From Bradyrhizobium sp. RP6 (GTDB lineage Bacteria; Pseudomonadota; Alphaproteobacteria; Rhizobiales; Xanthobacteraceae), in NCBI RefSeq assembly GCF_003837805.1, contig NZ_RQIT01000020.1, positions 1 to 64,000 of the forward strand: a stretch of DNA of 64,000 bases, given 5' to 3'. The stretch's first letter is position 1. Each line of letters opens with the position of its first letter. The position numbers and the translations under genes were made by a program. Shown here piece after piece: positions 33,493-42,789 of the stretch. The notes below the pieces were generated by a model. The model saw only the letters and a program-made list of their open reading frames with translations. It searched no databases and was not told where the DNA came from.

Positions 33493-34624
33493 ATGCGCGC
33501 CGAAATCGAACGGTTGGTAGAAGAGATCAAGCAGTCAGTCGGGCTGCTGAGGAGGCATCTTTGACGTCGAGAAGTCGACGGCGCGCCTCGCTGAGCTGAA
33601 CAAGCTCGCAGAAGATCCCAACCTCTGGAACGATCCTCAGAAAGCCCAGAAGCTGATGCAGGAGCGCACCTCGCTCGAGGATGCGCTCTCAGGTATCGGC
33701 AAGGTCGAGCAGGAGCTCGAAGACGACATCGGCATGATCGAGCTCGGCGAGGCCGAGGGCGATGACGGCGTCGTTGCGGAAGCCGAAGCTGCGCTGAAGA
33801 ACCTCAAGAAGGAGGTGGCGCGGCGCGAGCTCGAGGCGCTGCTGTCGGGCGAAGCCGACCGCTTCGATTCCTATCTCGAGGTCCATGCCGGCGCCGGCGG
33901 CACCGAGAGCCAGGACTGGGCGCAGATGCTGCTGCGCATGTACACGCGCTGGGCCGAAAACCACGGCTTCAAGGTCGAGTTCCTGGAAGAATCCGAGGGC
34001 GAAGAGGCCGGCATCAAATCCGCGACCATCCAGGTCTCCGGGCACAACGCCTATGGCTGGCTGAAGACGGAAGCCGGCGTGCATCGCCTGGTGCGCATTT
34101 CGCCGTTCGATTCCAACGCGCGGCGTCACACCTCGTTCTCGAGCGTGCAGGTCTTCCCCGTCATCGATGACAGCATCAAGATCGACATCAAGGAATCCGA
34201 CGTCCGCACCGACACCATGCGTTCGGGCGGCGCCGGCGGGCAGCACGTCAACAAAACCGAATCCGCGGTGCGCCTGACTCACATTCCGACCGGCGTTGCC
34301 GTGGTCTGCCAGGCCGGCCGCTCCCAGCACAAGAACCGGGCGCAGGCCTGGGACATGCTGCGCGCGCGCCTCTACGAGATGGAGCTGAAAAAGCGCGAGG
34401 AAAAGGCCGCCGCCGATCAGGCGGCCAAGACCGATATCGGCTGGGGACATCAAATCCGCTCCTACGTGCTGCAGCCCTACCAAATGGTGAAGGATCTGCG
34501 CACGGGCGTGCAGACCTCCGACACCTCGGGCGTGCTCAACGGGGAGCTCGACGAGTTCATGGCCGCGACGCTGGCGCAGCGCGCGTTCGGCACCACGACC
34601 GGCGAGATCGAGGACGTGGACTAG
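33493..34624 (+). CDS. prfB: Peptide chain release factor 2, programmed +1 frameshift
   Basis: RF2 reads UGA and UAA stops and hydrolyses peptidyl-tRNA. The gene starts at ATG 33493; 23 codons lead to an in-frame TGA at 33562-33564. Skipping T33562 continues in the +1 frame (GAC GTC GAG...) to 34624, giving 376 residues. The tripeptide anticodon SPF is in LVRISPFDSNARRH and the catalytic GGQ in SGGAGGQHVNKTESAVRL. Reading only from the internal ATG at 33656 would lose the N-terminal domain. The downstream dehydrogenase begins 2 bases after its stop. Confidence 0.95.
33550..33565 (+). promoter_or_regulatory. prfB recoding site
   Basis: AGGAGG (33550-33555) acts as an internal Shine-Dalgarno three bases before the slippery CTT TGA C (33559-33565). 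This is the classic prfB autoregulatory arrangement: when RF2 is scarce the ribosome pauses at TGA and slips +1 from CTT to TTT, making more RF2. Confidence 0.93.
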
Positions 34625-34626
34625 CC

Positions 34627-35508
34627 ATGCCCCGCGTCGCCTTCATCGGGTTGGGGCGGATGGGTCATGGCATGGCCGGCCGCTATCTCGATGCCGGCTT
34701 CACGGTGACGCTGTGGAATCGCAGCAAGGCAAAAGCGGAAGACCTGATCGCGCGCGGCGCGCATTGGGCGACATCGCCCGAGGATGCCGCGATCGATGCC
34801 GACGCTGTTGTGACCATGGTGGCCGACGACGAGGCATCGCGCGCGGTCTGGCTTGGGCCGAAAGGCGCCGCCAAAACCGCAAAGGCCGGCACCATTGCGA
34901 TCGAATGCTCCACCGTCTCCTATGACCACGCGCGCAAGATGGGCCGCGAGCTCAATGCGCGCGGGCTGATCTACATCGATTGCCCCGTCACCGGATTGCC
35001 GGACGCGGCGGCCGCCGGCAAGCTGACGCTGCTGGCCGGCGCCGATCCGGCCGATCTCGAGCGAGCGCGGCCCTATCTCGAACCGATCGGCTCGACCATC
35101 CGCCATTTCGGCCCGGTCGGCGCCGGCACGGTCTACAAGCTCATCAACAATCTCATGGGTGCGATCCAGATCGCCGGTCTCGCGGAGGGCCTTGCCATCG
35201 CCGAGCAGGCCGGGCTCGACATGAACCTCGTGCTGGAGTCGATCCAGGCGGGCGTCGCCGCAAGCCCGCAGGTAGCGCGTCACTCCAAGCGCATGGTCGC
35301 CCGCGATTTCAGCGGCGCGACCTTCACGGCGGCGCTGCGGCACAAGGATGCCGCGTATGCCGTGAAACTCGCCGAGAGCCTCCTCGCCGATAAGCCGCTG
35401 GTCGCACGCGCCGCGGTCGAGGCCTACGCGCAGGCGAAGGCGGAGATGCCGGATGATGATGAAGGCAGGATGATCGAGCTGGTGTCGCGGCCGAAGAAGC
35501 CGTCTTAG
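34627..35508 (+). CDS. 3-hydroxyisobutyrate dehydrogenase family oxidoreductase
   Basis: A 293-residue NAD(P)-dependent beta-hydroxyacid dehydrogenase. Rossmann motif GLGRMGHGMAGRYLDAGF at residues 8-25; substrate motif DCPVTGLPDAAAAGKLTLLAGA (DxPVTG type, about 119-140); catalytic lysine in GTVYKLINNLMGAIQIAGLAE (Lys about 173). The substrate may be 3-hydroxyisobutyrate, tartronate semialdehyde or a related acid; the sequence does not decide. It starts 2 bases after the prfB stop and is probably co-transcribed with it. Confidence 0.88.
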   Translation: MPRVAFIGLGRMGHGMAGRYLDAGFTVTLWNRSKAKAEDLIARGAHWATSPEDAAIDADAVVTMVADDEASRAVWLGPKGAAKTAKAGTIAIECSTVSYDHARKMGRELNARGLIYIDCPVTGLPDAAAAGKLTLLAGADPADLERARPYLEPIGSTIRHFGPVGAGTVYKLINNLMGAIQIAGLAEGLAIAEQAGLDMNLVLESIQAGVAASPQVARHSKRMVARDFSGATFTAALRHKDAAYAVKLAESLLADKPLVARAAVEAYAQAKAEMPDDDEGRMIELVSRPKKPS

Positions 35509-35523
35509 GCCAGGCGCATCAGG

Positions 35524-36414
35524 ATGGGGCAGACTCGTTCGGAACGCGGTCTCGGCATTGCCCTCGTCGTCGCCGCCGCGATTGCGTGGAGCACCGCTCC
35601 GTTCTTCACCCGGTTGCTGCCGTTCGATCCCTGGACCATCCTGTTCTGGCGCGGCCTGTTCGGCGGCAGCCTCATCACCGCTTTTCTCGTGCTAATGCAG
35701 GGCCGCGGCGCACTGCGGCAATTGGCGGCGCCGGGACGCAGCGGCCTGCTCGTCGCGTCGTTGTCGACGATCGGCATGGTCTCCTTCATCCCCGCGCTTC
35801 AGATGACCAAGGTGATGAACGTCGCTGTGCTGATCGCCACGCAACCGTTTGTCGCTGCAGCCCTGGCATGGCTGTGGCTCGGTGAGGCCGCGACATGGCG
35901 AACCTTGATCGCGAGCCTCGTCGCCTTCGCCGGCGTGGCCATCACCGTCGGTGGCCTCGCGGCGGGCGCCGATATCGGCGGCATCGTATTAAGCTGTCTG
36001 ATGGTGCTCGCGATCTCGGCCATGACAGTCGTCGTTCGGCGCCACCGCGAGACGTCGATGGTGGCGGCAGCCGCGCTCTCCAACTTCCTGGGAAGTCTCG
36101 TCAGCCTGCCGTTCGCCCGCGACATCGCCCATGTCGGCGGCCACACCCTCGCGATCCTCGCAATGTTCGGCTGCCTTCAGGTCGCGCTCGGCCTGACATT
36201 CTACATGCTCGGCTCGCGCCTGCTGCCGTCAGGTCAGGCCTCCCTGATCGCGATGCTGGAAACGCCGTTGATGCCATTCTGGATCTGGGTTGCCTTCCGC
36301 GAGCTGCCTGCCGTCCACGCGCTCATTGGGGGTGCGCTGGTGATCGGAGCCGTTCTTGCTGACATCGCCGGCGATGCGCGGAAGCGCGGGAGGTCTGAAT
36401 CTGCGCCTTCGTGA
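35524..36414 (+). CDS. EamA/DMT family permease
   Basis: A 296-residue inner-membrane protein with ten hydrophobic helices arranged as two EamA repeats (about 10-135 and 150-285), of the drug/metabolite transporter superfamily. Repeat marks include ILFWRGLFGG, LLASLSTIGMVSFIPALQ, VLIATQPFVAAALAWLWLGE and the second-repeat SRLLPSGQASLIAMLETPLMPFW. Substrate unknown; such permeases export metabolites or amino acids. It follows the dehydrogenase by 15 bp. Confidence 0.88.
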   Translation: MGQTRSERGLGIALVVAAAIAWSTAPFFTRLLPFDPWTILFWRGLFGGSLITAFLVLMQGRGALRQLAAPGRSGLLVASLSTIGMVSFIPALQMTKVMNVAVLIATQPFVAAALAWLWLGEAATWRTLIASLVAFAGVAITVGGLAAGADIGGIVLSCLMVLAISAMTVVVRRHRETSMVAAAALSNFLGSLVSLPFARDIAHVGGHTLAILAMFGCLQVALGLTFYMLGSRLLPSGQASLIAMLETPLMPFWIWVAFRELPAVHALIGGALVIGAVLADIAGDARKRGRSESAPS

Positions 36415-36470
36415 AACACTGGCCTTTGCCGGAACCCGGGTGGAACGTTTTCAGCACCACCCAATTAAAG

Positions 36471-37826
36471 CTAGCCCGCGCTGAGCCGCACGCCGGCGCG
36501 CAGGAATTTCTGCGGATCCACCGCTTCGCCCTCGATGCGGGTCTCATAGTGCAGATGCGGACCGGTCGAACGGCCCGTCGAGCCGACCAGCCCGACGACC
36601 TGGCCGATCTTCACGATCTCGCCGACCCTGACATTGATCTCGGAGAGATGGCCGTAGCGAGTCGAAAGCCCGTTGCCGTGGTCGACCTCGACCATGCGGC
36701 CGTAGCCGCCGGACCATCCCGCTGAAACCACCTTGCCGTTGGCCGTGACGCGAACGGGATCGCCGGTGGCGGCACGGAAGTCGAGCCCGGTATGCATCGC
36801 GGGCCGTCCGAGGAATGGATCGCTGCGCACGCCGAAACCGGAGGTGAACTCGACCTCGCCGATGACGGGCTTGCGGTAAGGCACCAGTGCCAGCGTGCGG
36901 TTGAGGCGGTCCATCTCGGCGCGCGTGGTGTTGATGCGGTAAAGCTGCTTCTCGAACGGTCCGGCATTGGCCGTCAGCTTGACGGGGACGAATGGACCGC
37001 CCATCGCGCTGCGGGGCACGGCGGATTCGAGATGGGCAAGGTTCAAGCCGAGGTCACTGACCACCCCGCGCATCCGGCGCATGCGTGAATCCATGCTTTC
37101 CTCGACGGCGCTGAGCGCCGCCATCTGGCGCCGCTCGACTTGGTCGAGTGAGTTCGTGAGCCGGACCAGCACGTTGTCGAAACCGTTGTTCCTGGCAAAT
37201 TGGCTGGTCGGCGGCGCCGCCACGGTCGGGGCGCGCGATTCGAGGCGCGCTTCACGGTCCGGCGGCGCCACGAAGATGACGGTGTCGCTGATCGGCGACG
37301 GCTTCGGCGTGGCCTGGCTCGAATCGCCCCGCTGCGGGGCGGCGCGGGGAATCGAGCCGGTCACGTCGGGCATGGCCCCGAGCGCCGTGGCCCGGGACTC
37401 CAGCGCCGTCTGGCGCTTCATGATCTGGTCGAGCTTCTGGTCGAACTGTTCCTGGTCGAGCAATTGGCGGCTGGTGGTGCGGTCGACCTTGGCGCGCAGC
37501 TCGGCGATGCGGTCCTCATAGGCATATTGCATCTCGGCCTGGCGGGCGATCAGCCGGGTCAGGACGTCGTCACGGAACGCAAAATAGGTGGCCGTCGCAG
37601 CCGACCACAGACCGAGCAGCACCACGGTGCCGACCACGATCCAGAACACTACGGGTCCGAACCGAACCTGCTTGCCGGCATGGACGATGGTGTAGGCGTC
37701 GTCGGTGGCGGGCAGGGGAATCGCGGTTGCCGCGGCCGCAGCGGCCGGGCGGCGCTGGTAGGCTCGTCCGTGGTCGTGAGGGTGATGTTGGGGGTACTGC
37801 GAGTATTGGGCAGAACTTTTCGACAT
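36471..37826 (-). CDS. M23 family metallopeptidase with coiled coil
   Basis: A 451-residue membrane-anchored murein endopeptidase-like protein. A cytoplasmic N-terminus (about 55 residues, His/Ala-rich) leads to one TM helix (about 58-83) and then a periplasmic coiled coil (about 90-145). After a variable linker comes the C-terminal LytM/M23 domain (about 325-435) with zinc ligands in TSGFGVRSDPFLGRPAMHTGLDF and the HxH motif TGPHLHYETR. With ligands present it may be an active DD-endopeptidase or an amidase activator of the EnvC/NlpD kind, which would suit the nearby amiC. The ATG at 37826 has GGGAG upstream. Confidence 0.9.
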   Translation of the reverse strand: MSKSSAQYSQYPQHHPHDHGRAYQRRPAAAAAATAIPLPATDDAYTIVHAGKQVRFGPVVFWIVVGTVVLLGLWSAATATYFAFRDDVLTRLIARQAEMQYAYEDRIAELRAKVDRTTSRQLLDQEQFDQKLDQIMKRQTALESRATALGAMPDVTGSIPRAAPQRGDSSQATPKPSPISDTVIFVAPPDREARLESRAPTVAAPPTSQFARNNGFDNVLVRLTNSLDQVERRQMAALSAVEESMDSRMRRMRGVVSDLGLNLAHLESAVPRSAMGGPFVPVKLTANAGPFEKQLYRINTTRAEMDRLNRTLALVPYRKPVIGEVEFTSGFGVRSDPFLGRPAMHTGLDFRAATGDPVRVTANGKVVSAGWSGGYGRMVEVDHGNGLSTRYGHLSEINVRVGEIVKIGQVVGLVGSTGRSTGPHLHYETRIEGEAVDPQKFLRAGVRLSAG

Positions 37827-37937
37827 CGGCACTCCCGCGCCGGTCGGATGGGTTCCTTGCGGCTCAATTGCCGCCGCAATCTGGGCCGGTCATGGTTAAT
37901 TTTCCGGAAATGGGAGCGGGCGAATTTAAGCGACTGG

Positions 37938-38630
37938 TTAAAGGCTTCTTGCCGCTTCCAGCACCTGGTCGGCGTGGCCATCGACCCGCACATTGCGCCA
38001 GATCCGAGCAATCCGGCCGTCGGTCCCGACTAGTATCGTGGTGCGAAGAATTCCCAGGAAGCTCTTGCCATACATGGATTTTTGGCCCCAGGCGCCATAG
38101 GCCTCCAGCATCTCATGTTTCTCATCCGAGATGAGGGGGACGCCAAGCTTGTGTTTGTCGCGGAATTTCTCCTGGGCCTTTAACGGATCGGCGGAGATGC
38201 CGAGCACGGCGGTACCGGCGTCAGCGAAAGCGGCGGCCAGGCGGGTGAAGTCGATCGCCTCCCGGGTGCAGCCGGGCGTGTCGGCCCGGGGGTAGAAGAA
38301 CAGGACGAGCTTTCGCCCGGCATAATCCGCCAGTGTGACCACGTCGCCGCCATCGCGGGGCAGGCGGAAGGCGGGGGCTTTCTGGCCCTCAACCAAGCCG
38401 GACTTCGCCTCGGCGGGCGGGGAGGAGGCCGATTTCGATGAGCTTAACTGTTTCGATGCGGCTCTATGTGATCCTGCTTTTTCTATGGTCCGGGTTGATT
38501 TGCTTGCCGGTGTCCGCTGTGTTGTCGCGGACCGTGTTCGAGTCGATGCCCGCGTTTTCGCGGTTCTCTTTTTGGCGGTCGAACTGCCGGAGGACGTTTT
38601 GGACGATTTCTTTCGGGATTTCTTGGACAT
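37938..38630 (-). CDS. bcp: Bcp/PrxQ peroxiredoxin with Lys/Ser-rich N-terminus
   Basis: A 230-residue thioredoxin-dependent peroxidase of the Bcp/PrxQ group, reducing hydroperoxides. Residues 1-75 form a Lys/Ser/Thr/Arg-rich, histone-like extension not usual in the family (typical length about 155). The peroxiredoxin domain (about 78-230) has the peroxidatic Cys121 in YPRADTPGCTREAIDF. The resolving cysteine that PrxQ enzymes often carry five residues later is Ile126, so this is a one-Cys form. The basic tail may bind nucleic acid or membranes. It lies alone between the M23 gene and the AsmA-like gene. Confidence 0.88.
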   Translation of the reverse strand: MSKKSRKKSSKTSSGSSTAKKRTAKTRASTRTRSATTQRTPASKSTRTIEKAGSHRAASKQLSSSKSASSPPAEAKSGLVEGQKAPAFRLPRDGGDVVTLADYAGRKLVLFFYPRADTPGCTREAIDFTRLAAAFADAGTAVLGISADPLKAQEKFRDKHKLGVPLISDEKHEMLEAYGAWGQKSMYGKSFLGILRTTILVGTDGRIARIWRNVRVDGHADQVLEAARSL

Positions 38631-38921
38631 ACGCCTTCCTTTCGACGCTTTCGGCGGGTCAATCGAAGCGGTATTGCAGCCCTCGTCCGGCGCGCCGGAA
38701 TCGCGCCCTCCGTTGGGAAAGTCTGACGACGCCGGAGTATGGTTACAAGGAATTCCACAGACTACCCCACTGCTGGTTGAACGCGCTCCCGGGGCGAAAT
38801 GACGAACAGCAGGAACATACGAGGTATGGCGGCAGTGCCGGCGCAGGGAGCATCAGCTCCCGTGGCCGGCTGCGGTCCCGGCGGCGCTCAATCCTATGAC
38901 GGGCGCCTGTATCGAGAAGCA
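38631..38921. other. Divergent bcp/AsmA-like gene intergenic region
   Basis: The 291 bp hold the promoters of the divergent bcp and AsmA-like genes; if the latter starts at 38799 rather than 38922 the gap shrinks to 168 bp. I see no further gene or strong hairpin. Confidence 0.3.
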
Positions 38922-41900
38922 ATGGCAAGGAATACGTCGCCCCAGAACCATAACCGGGACTTCGATCGGCGCGGCGGCCAATATGAGCCGCAGGAATGGG
39001 ACGACGCCGACTGGGATCCGGATCAGGAAGCGGCGGCGGGCCATCGTGCGCGCCGGCTGCTGGCGCGTTCCGGTTCGGGCTTCCATCGTTTCGGGGACGG
39101 ATTCGGCGGAGTGCGCCGCTGGGTGGCTGGTGGTCGCTGGCTGAAGCGCATCGCGGTGGTTCTCGGCACCCTGCTCGTCATCTTCGTCGGTTGTTTTGGC
39201 GCGCTGTGGTGGCGGCTCGGCGCCGGTCCCATCAATCTGGATATCGCAACGCCATGGTTGGCGGCCGCGATCGAGGACAATATCGGCCACGGCAACACGG
39301 TTGAGATCGGCGGCACCCAGATCGAGCGCGCCGGGCGTGTCCGCATCGCCGTGCGCATCCGAGACATCATCGTTCGCGACCGCGATCACGCCGTCGTCGC
39401 CAGCGCGCCGAAGGCCGAGGTGAAGCTGTCGGGTGCGGGTCTCCTGATGGGGCACCTGCGCGCCGAAAGCCTCAATCTCGTCGATGCCGAGCTCGCGATC
39501 CGCATCGCGCCCGATGGCACCGTCACCGTGTCGGCCGGCGACACCGCCAAGCCGCTGGCGACTGGCGTCGCGTCCAAGAAGGACGCGGGCCTGCCACCGA
39601 CATTCCCGCGTAGCGGTGTCCCACCGCCGCCATTCGCGACCGCGCCTGCGAGCCCCGAGGTGTCGCAAGCCGCTCCGCAGACGACAGCGCAGAGTGGCAT
39701 TCTCCAGGGCCTCGACTGGCTCGACAGTCTGAGCATGACCGGCCTCGACGGCCAGAACCTCAACGAGATCGGTCTCAAGAACGGCAACCTGATCGTCGAC
39801 GATCAGCAGCGCGGCAGCAAATGGTCGTTTGAGAACATCACGCTCAGCCTGCGCCGGCCGAGCCGCGGCGGCGTCGCGCTCAGCCTCGGCGAGGAGGGCG
39901 CGCGCCCCTGGATGCTGCGCGCCACGATCGGTCCCGCCGAGAACGGCGTGCGATCCGTCGACATCAAGGCCGACAAGGTCTCGACCTCCAATATCCTCCT
40001 GGCGCTGCGGGTGAAGGACTTCACCTATACCGCCGACCTGCCGCTGACCGGCGAACTCAAGGGCGAACTCGGCCGCGACGGCGTGCCGACCTTCTTCCGC
40101 GGCAAGATCGCGGTCGGCGCCGGCAACATCATCGACACCGACACGCCCGACTATCCGATGGGAATTGACTCGGCCGAGATCAATGTCGAGTGGGACGCCA
40201 ACCGGCGCGTGCTGGTCGCTCCGTTCAAGATTCTTTCCGGCGCGAACCGCCTGACGCTGCTGGCTCATCTCGAGCCGCCCAACGGCACCACCAACGACTG
40301 GCAGCTCGGCTTCAGCGGCGGTTCGATTCTCCTCGGCGGTATCGACGATGAGCCGCCGCTCGTCTTCAACCGCATTGCGATCGGTCTCCGCTTCGACACG
40401 GATCACAAGCGCCTCTTGCTGACGCAGGCCGACATCAGCAATGGCGAGATTGGCGTCGCCGGCACCGGTGCCATCGACTATTCCGGCGAGCCGCGGCTGA
40501 CGCTCGGCTTTGCGGGAACGCCGATGTCGGCCTCCGCCTTGAAGCGGATGTGGCCGACGCTGATCGTCCCTGAATTGCGTGAATGGGTGATCGAACGGAT
40601 CGAGCGCGGTACGCTCCAGCGCATCGAGATCGGCGTCAACTCGCCGACCAAGAACCTGCCCCGCAGGGGCCCGCCCATTCCGGACGACGGCCTGTCGGTC
40701 AATATCGTGGCGAGCGGCGTCGCGGTCCGCCCCGTGGATGGCATGCCGGTGGTGCGCGATGCCGATTTGAAGGCGCGCGTGACCGGGCGCACTGCGACCG
40801 TGAACATCGGGCAGGGCGTTGCGGATACGTCCTCGGGTCGCAAGGTCACGATCTCCGATTTCGTCTTCGAGGTACCCGACATGGCGCCCAAGCCGTCGCC
40901 GTCACGGAGCAGGTTTCGGGTCGATGGTCCGGTGCCTGCAGCCGCTGAATTGCTCGCCAATGATCGGCTGAGCGATCTGTCGTCGACAGTCGTCGATCCC
41001 AACACCAGCAAGGGGACGTTCTCGGCGAACATCCAGCTCGGCATGCCGGTCAAGGGCGAATTGACCAAGGCTGACACCACCTATGCCGTCACCGCCGACC
41101 TCAACGGCTTTGCCGCCGAGAAGCTCGTGATGAACCAGAAGCTGGAGGCCAACAACCTGAAGATCGTCGCCAACAACCAGGGCTATCAGGTCAAGGGCGA
41201 CGTCAAGATCAACGGCCAGGCGGCCTCGGTCGATTATCGCAAGCCGGCCGAGGGCGACGCGGACGTCCGATTGCAGGCGACGCTGGACGATGCCGGCCGC
41301 GCGCGCCTCGGATTCGATTTGAGCCCCGCCGTCAGCGGATCGTTGCCGATCAAGTTGTCTGGCAAGATCGCAAGCGGTCCGGATCAGACGACCAAGCTCG
41401 GCGTCGAGGCCGACCTGACCTCGGTCAAGCTCGACAATATCCTTCCCGGCTGGGTCAAGCTGCCGGGCAAATCCGCCAAGGCCAGTTTCAAGGTGGTGCC
41501 GACGACGCAATCGACGCGATTGGAGGACATCGTCATCGAGGGCGGCGGCGCCTCAATCAAGGGCTCGCTCGAGGTCGACGCGAACGGCGATCTCATGAAC
41601 GCGAACTTCCCGACCTACGCGCCCTCCGACGGCGACAAGGCGTCGCTCAAAGTGGAGCGCAGCCAGGACGGCGTGGTGCGCGGCACGATGCGTGGCGACG
41701 TGTTCGACGGCCGCGGTTTCCTGAAGTCGGCGATCTCGGGCAATTCCAAGGATGACGGCAAGAGCAAGCTGAAGAACGTCGATTTCGACATCGACGTGAA
41801 GCTCGGCGCCGTCGCCGGATTCAACGGCGAAGCCATGCGCAGCGTCGATGCCAAGATGTCGAAACGAAGCGGCGCGGTCAAAGCCTTCACGCTGAGCGGC

Positions 41901-42635
41901 AAGATCGGCCGCGACACGCCTGTGGCAGCCGATCTGCGCGGCGGCCGCGCGCAGGGCAACCGCGAGGTGATCTATCTGCAGACCAACGATGCCGGCGCGC
42001 TGCTGCGCTTCACCGACACCTACACCAAGGCGGTTGGCGGCCAGATGGTGGTGGCGATGGAGCCTCCGACGTCCGAGCAGAACACCGCGCGCGAAGGCCT
42101 CATCAACGTGCGCGACTTCACGGTGAAGGGCGAGGCGCAGCTCGAACGTGTTGCCGCCGGCGCGCCCAACGGCACCGGGAATGGCATCTCTTTCAGCGCG
42201 CTTCGCGCCGAGTTCACCCGGCAGAATGGCGCGCTCACGATCCGCGACGGCGTGGTCAAGGGGCCGATGATCGGTGCCACCATCGAGGGCTCGATCGACT
42301 ATCCCGGCAACCAGGTGTGCATGAGCGGCACCTTCGTGCCGATGTACGGTGTCAACAACATCTTCGGCCAGATCCCGTTGTTCGGCATCTTCCTCGGCGG
42401 CGGCAACAACGAGGGACTGATCGGCGTGACCTACGAGGTCGTCGGCACCCCGGCTGCCCCGGTGATGCGCGTCAATCCGATCTCGGCGATGGCCCCGGGG
42501 CTGTTCCGCAAGATCTTCGAGTTCAACACCGGCAAGCAGAACTCGCCGTTCGACGAATTCCCCTCGCAGTCCAACGACGGCTCGACGGGTTCGACGCGCC
42601 AGCTGTCGAGCGGTTGCAACCTCGCGCGGCGATAA
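38922..42635 (+). CDS. Giant AsmA-like/DUF3971 envelope protein
   Basis: About 1237 residues. A charged cytoplasmic N-terminus is followed by one TM helix (KRIAVVLGTLLVIFVGCFGALWW, about residues 73-97) and then a very long beta-rich periplasmic part of repeating short strands. The C-terminal region (about 1090-1200: MVVAMEPPTSEQN, INVRDFTVKGEAQLERV, GTFVPMYGVNNIFGQIPLFGIFLGG) is the AsmA-like C domain found in YhdP-type proteins. These belong to the bridge-like lipid-transfer group with AsmA, TamB and YhdP, thought to carry phospholipids to the outer membrane. ATG 38922 is chosen; an in-frame ATG at 38799 would add 41 low-information residues. Confidence 0.85.
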   Translation: MARNTSPQNHNRDFDRRGGQYEPQEWDDADWDPDQEAAAGHRARRLLARSGSGFHRFGDGFGGVRRWVAGGRWLKRIAVVLGTLLVIFVGCFGALWWRLGAGPINLDIATPWLAAAIEDNIGHGNTVEIGGTQIERAGRVRIAVRIRDIIVRDRDHAVVASAPKAEVKLSGAGLLMGHLRAESLNLVDAELAIRIAPDGTVTVSAGDTAKPLATGVASKKDAGLPPTFPRSGVPPPPFATAPASPEVSQAAPQTTAQSGILQGLDWLDSLSMTGLDGQNLNEIGLKNGNLIVDDQQRGSKWSFENITLSLRRPSRGGVALSLGEEGARPWMLRATIGPAENGVRSVDIKADKVSTSNILLALRVKDFTYTADLPLTGELKGELGRDGVPTFFRGKIAVGAGNIIDTDTPDYPMGIDSAEINVEWDANRRVLVAPFKILSGANRLTLLAHLEPPNGTTNDWQLGFSGGSILLGGIDDEPPLVFNRIAIGLRFDTDHKRLLLTQADISNGEIGVAGTGAIDYSGEPRLTLGFAGTPMSASALKRMWPTLIVPELREWVIERIERGTLQRIEIGVNSPTKNLPRRGPPIPDDGLSVNIVASGVAVRPVDGMPVVRDADLKARVTGRTATVNIGQGVADTSSGRKVTISDFVFEVPDMAPKPSPSRSRFRVDGPVPAAAELLANDRLSDLSSTVVDPNTSKGTFSANIQLGMPVKGELTKADTTYAVTADLNGFAAEKLVMNQKLEANNLKIVANNQGYQVKGDVKINGQAASVDYRKPAEGDADVRLQATLDDAGRARLGFDLSPAVSGSLPIKLSGKIASGPDQTTKLGVEADLTSVKLDNILPGWVKLPGKSAKASFKVVPTTQSTRLEDIVIEGGGASIKGSLEVDANGDLMNANFPTYAPSDGDKASLKVERSQDGVVRGTMRGDVFDGRGFLKSAISGNSKDDGKSKLKNVDFDIDVKLGAVAGFNGEAMRSVDAKMSKRSGAVKAFTLSGKIGRDTPVAADLRGGRAQGNREVIYLQTNDAGALLRFTDTYTKAVGGQMVVAMEPPTSEQNTAREGLINVRDFTVKGEAQLERVAAGAPNGTGNGISFSALRAEFTRQNGALTIRDGVVKGPMIGATIEGSIDYPGNQVCMSGTFVPMYGVNNIFGQIPLFGIFLGGGNNEGLIGVTYEVVGTPAAPVMRVNPISAMAPGLFRKIFEFNTGKQNSPFDEFPSQSNDGSTGSTRQLSSGCNLARR

Positions 42636-42656
42636 ACGCCCACCTTCTCAAGTGCT

Positions 42657-42742
42657 CGTCATCCCGGGCTTGTCCCGGGTATCCACGTTCTTCGTGCGGC
42701 GCGGCCAAAAACGTGATGGCCGGGACAGGCCCGGCCATGACG
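42657..42742. repeat. Dispersed intergenic palindrome
   Basis: The left arm (CGTCATCCCGGGCTTGTCCC, then GGGTATCCACGTT, from 42658) and the right arm (AACGTGATGGCCGGGACAGG, then CCCGGCCATGACG, to about 42741) are near-complementary over about 33 bp with a short centre. Each arm also has its own inner dyad (CCCGGG...CCCGGG; GGCCGGG...CCCGGCC). This is the CGTCAT...ATGACG type repeat scattered between genes in Bradyrhizobium and Rhodopseudomonas. It may also terminate the convergent genes on either side. Confidence 0.7.
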
Positions 42743-42789
42743 AATGTGGCGACGCTTTCGCGCTAAACGTCTCGAGTCGGGGGGGCGCG

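Noticed and set aside
37930..37960. TTAA-N8-TTAA near the end of bcp as a second CtrA box
   Set aside because: The spacing is eight bases rather than seven and it falls at the 3' end of bcp, so it does not meet the consensus.
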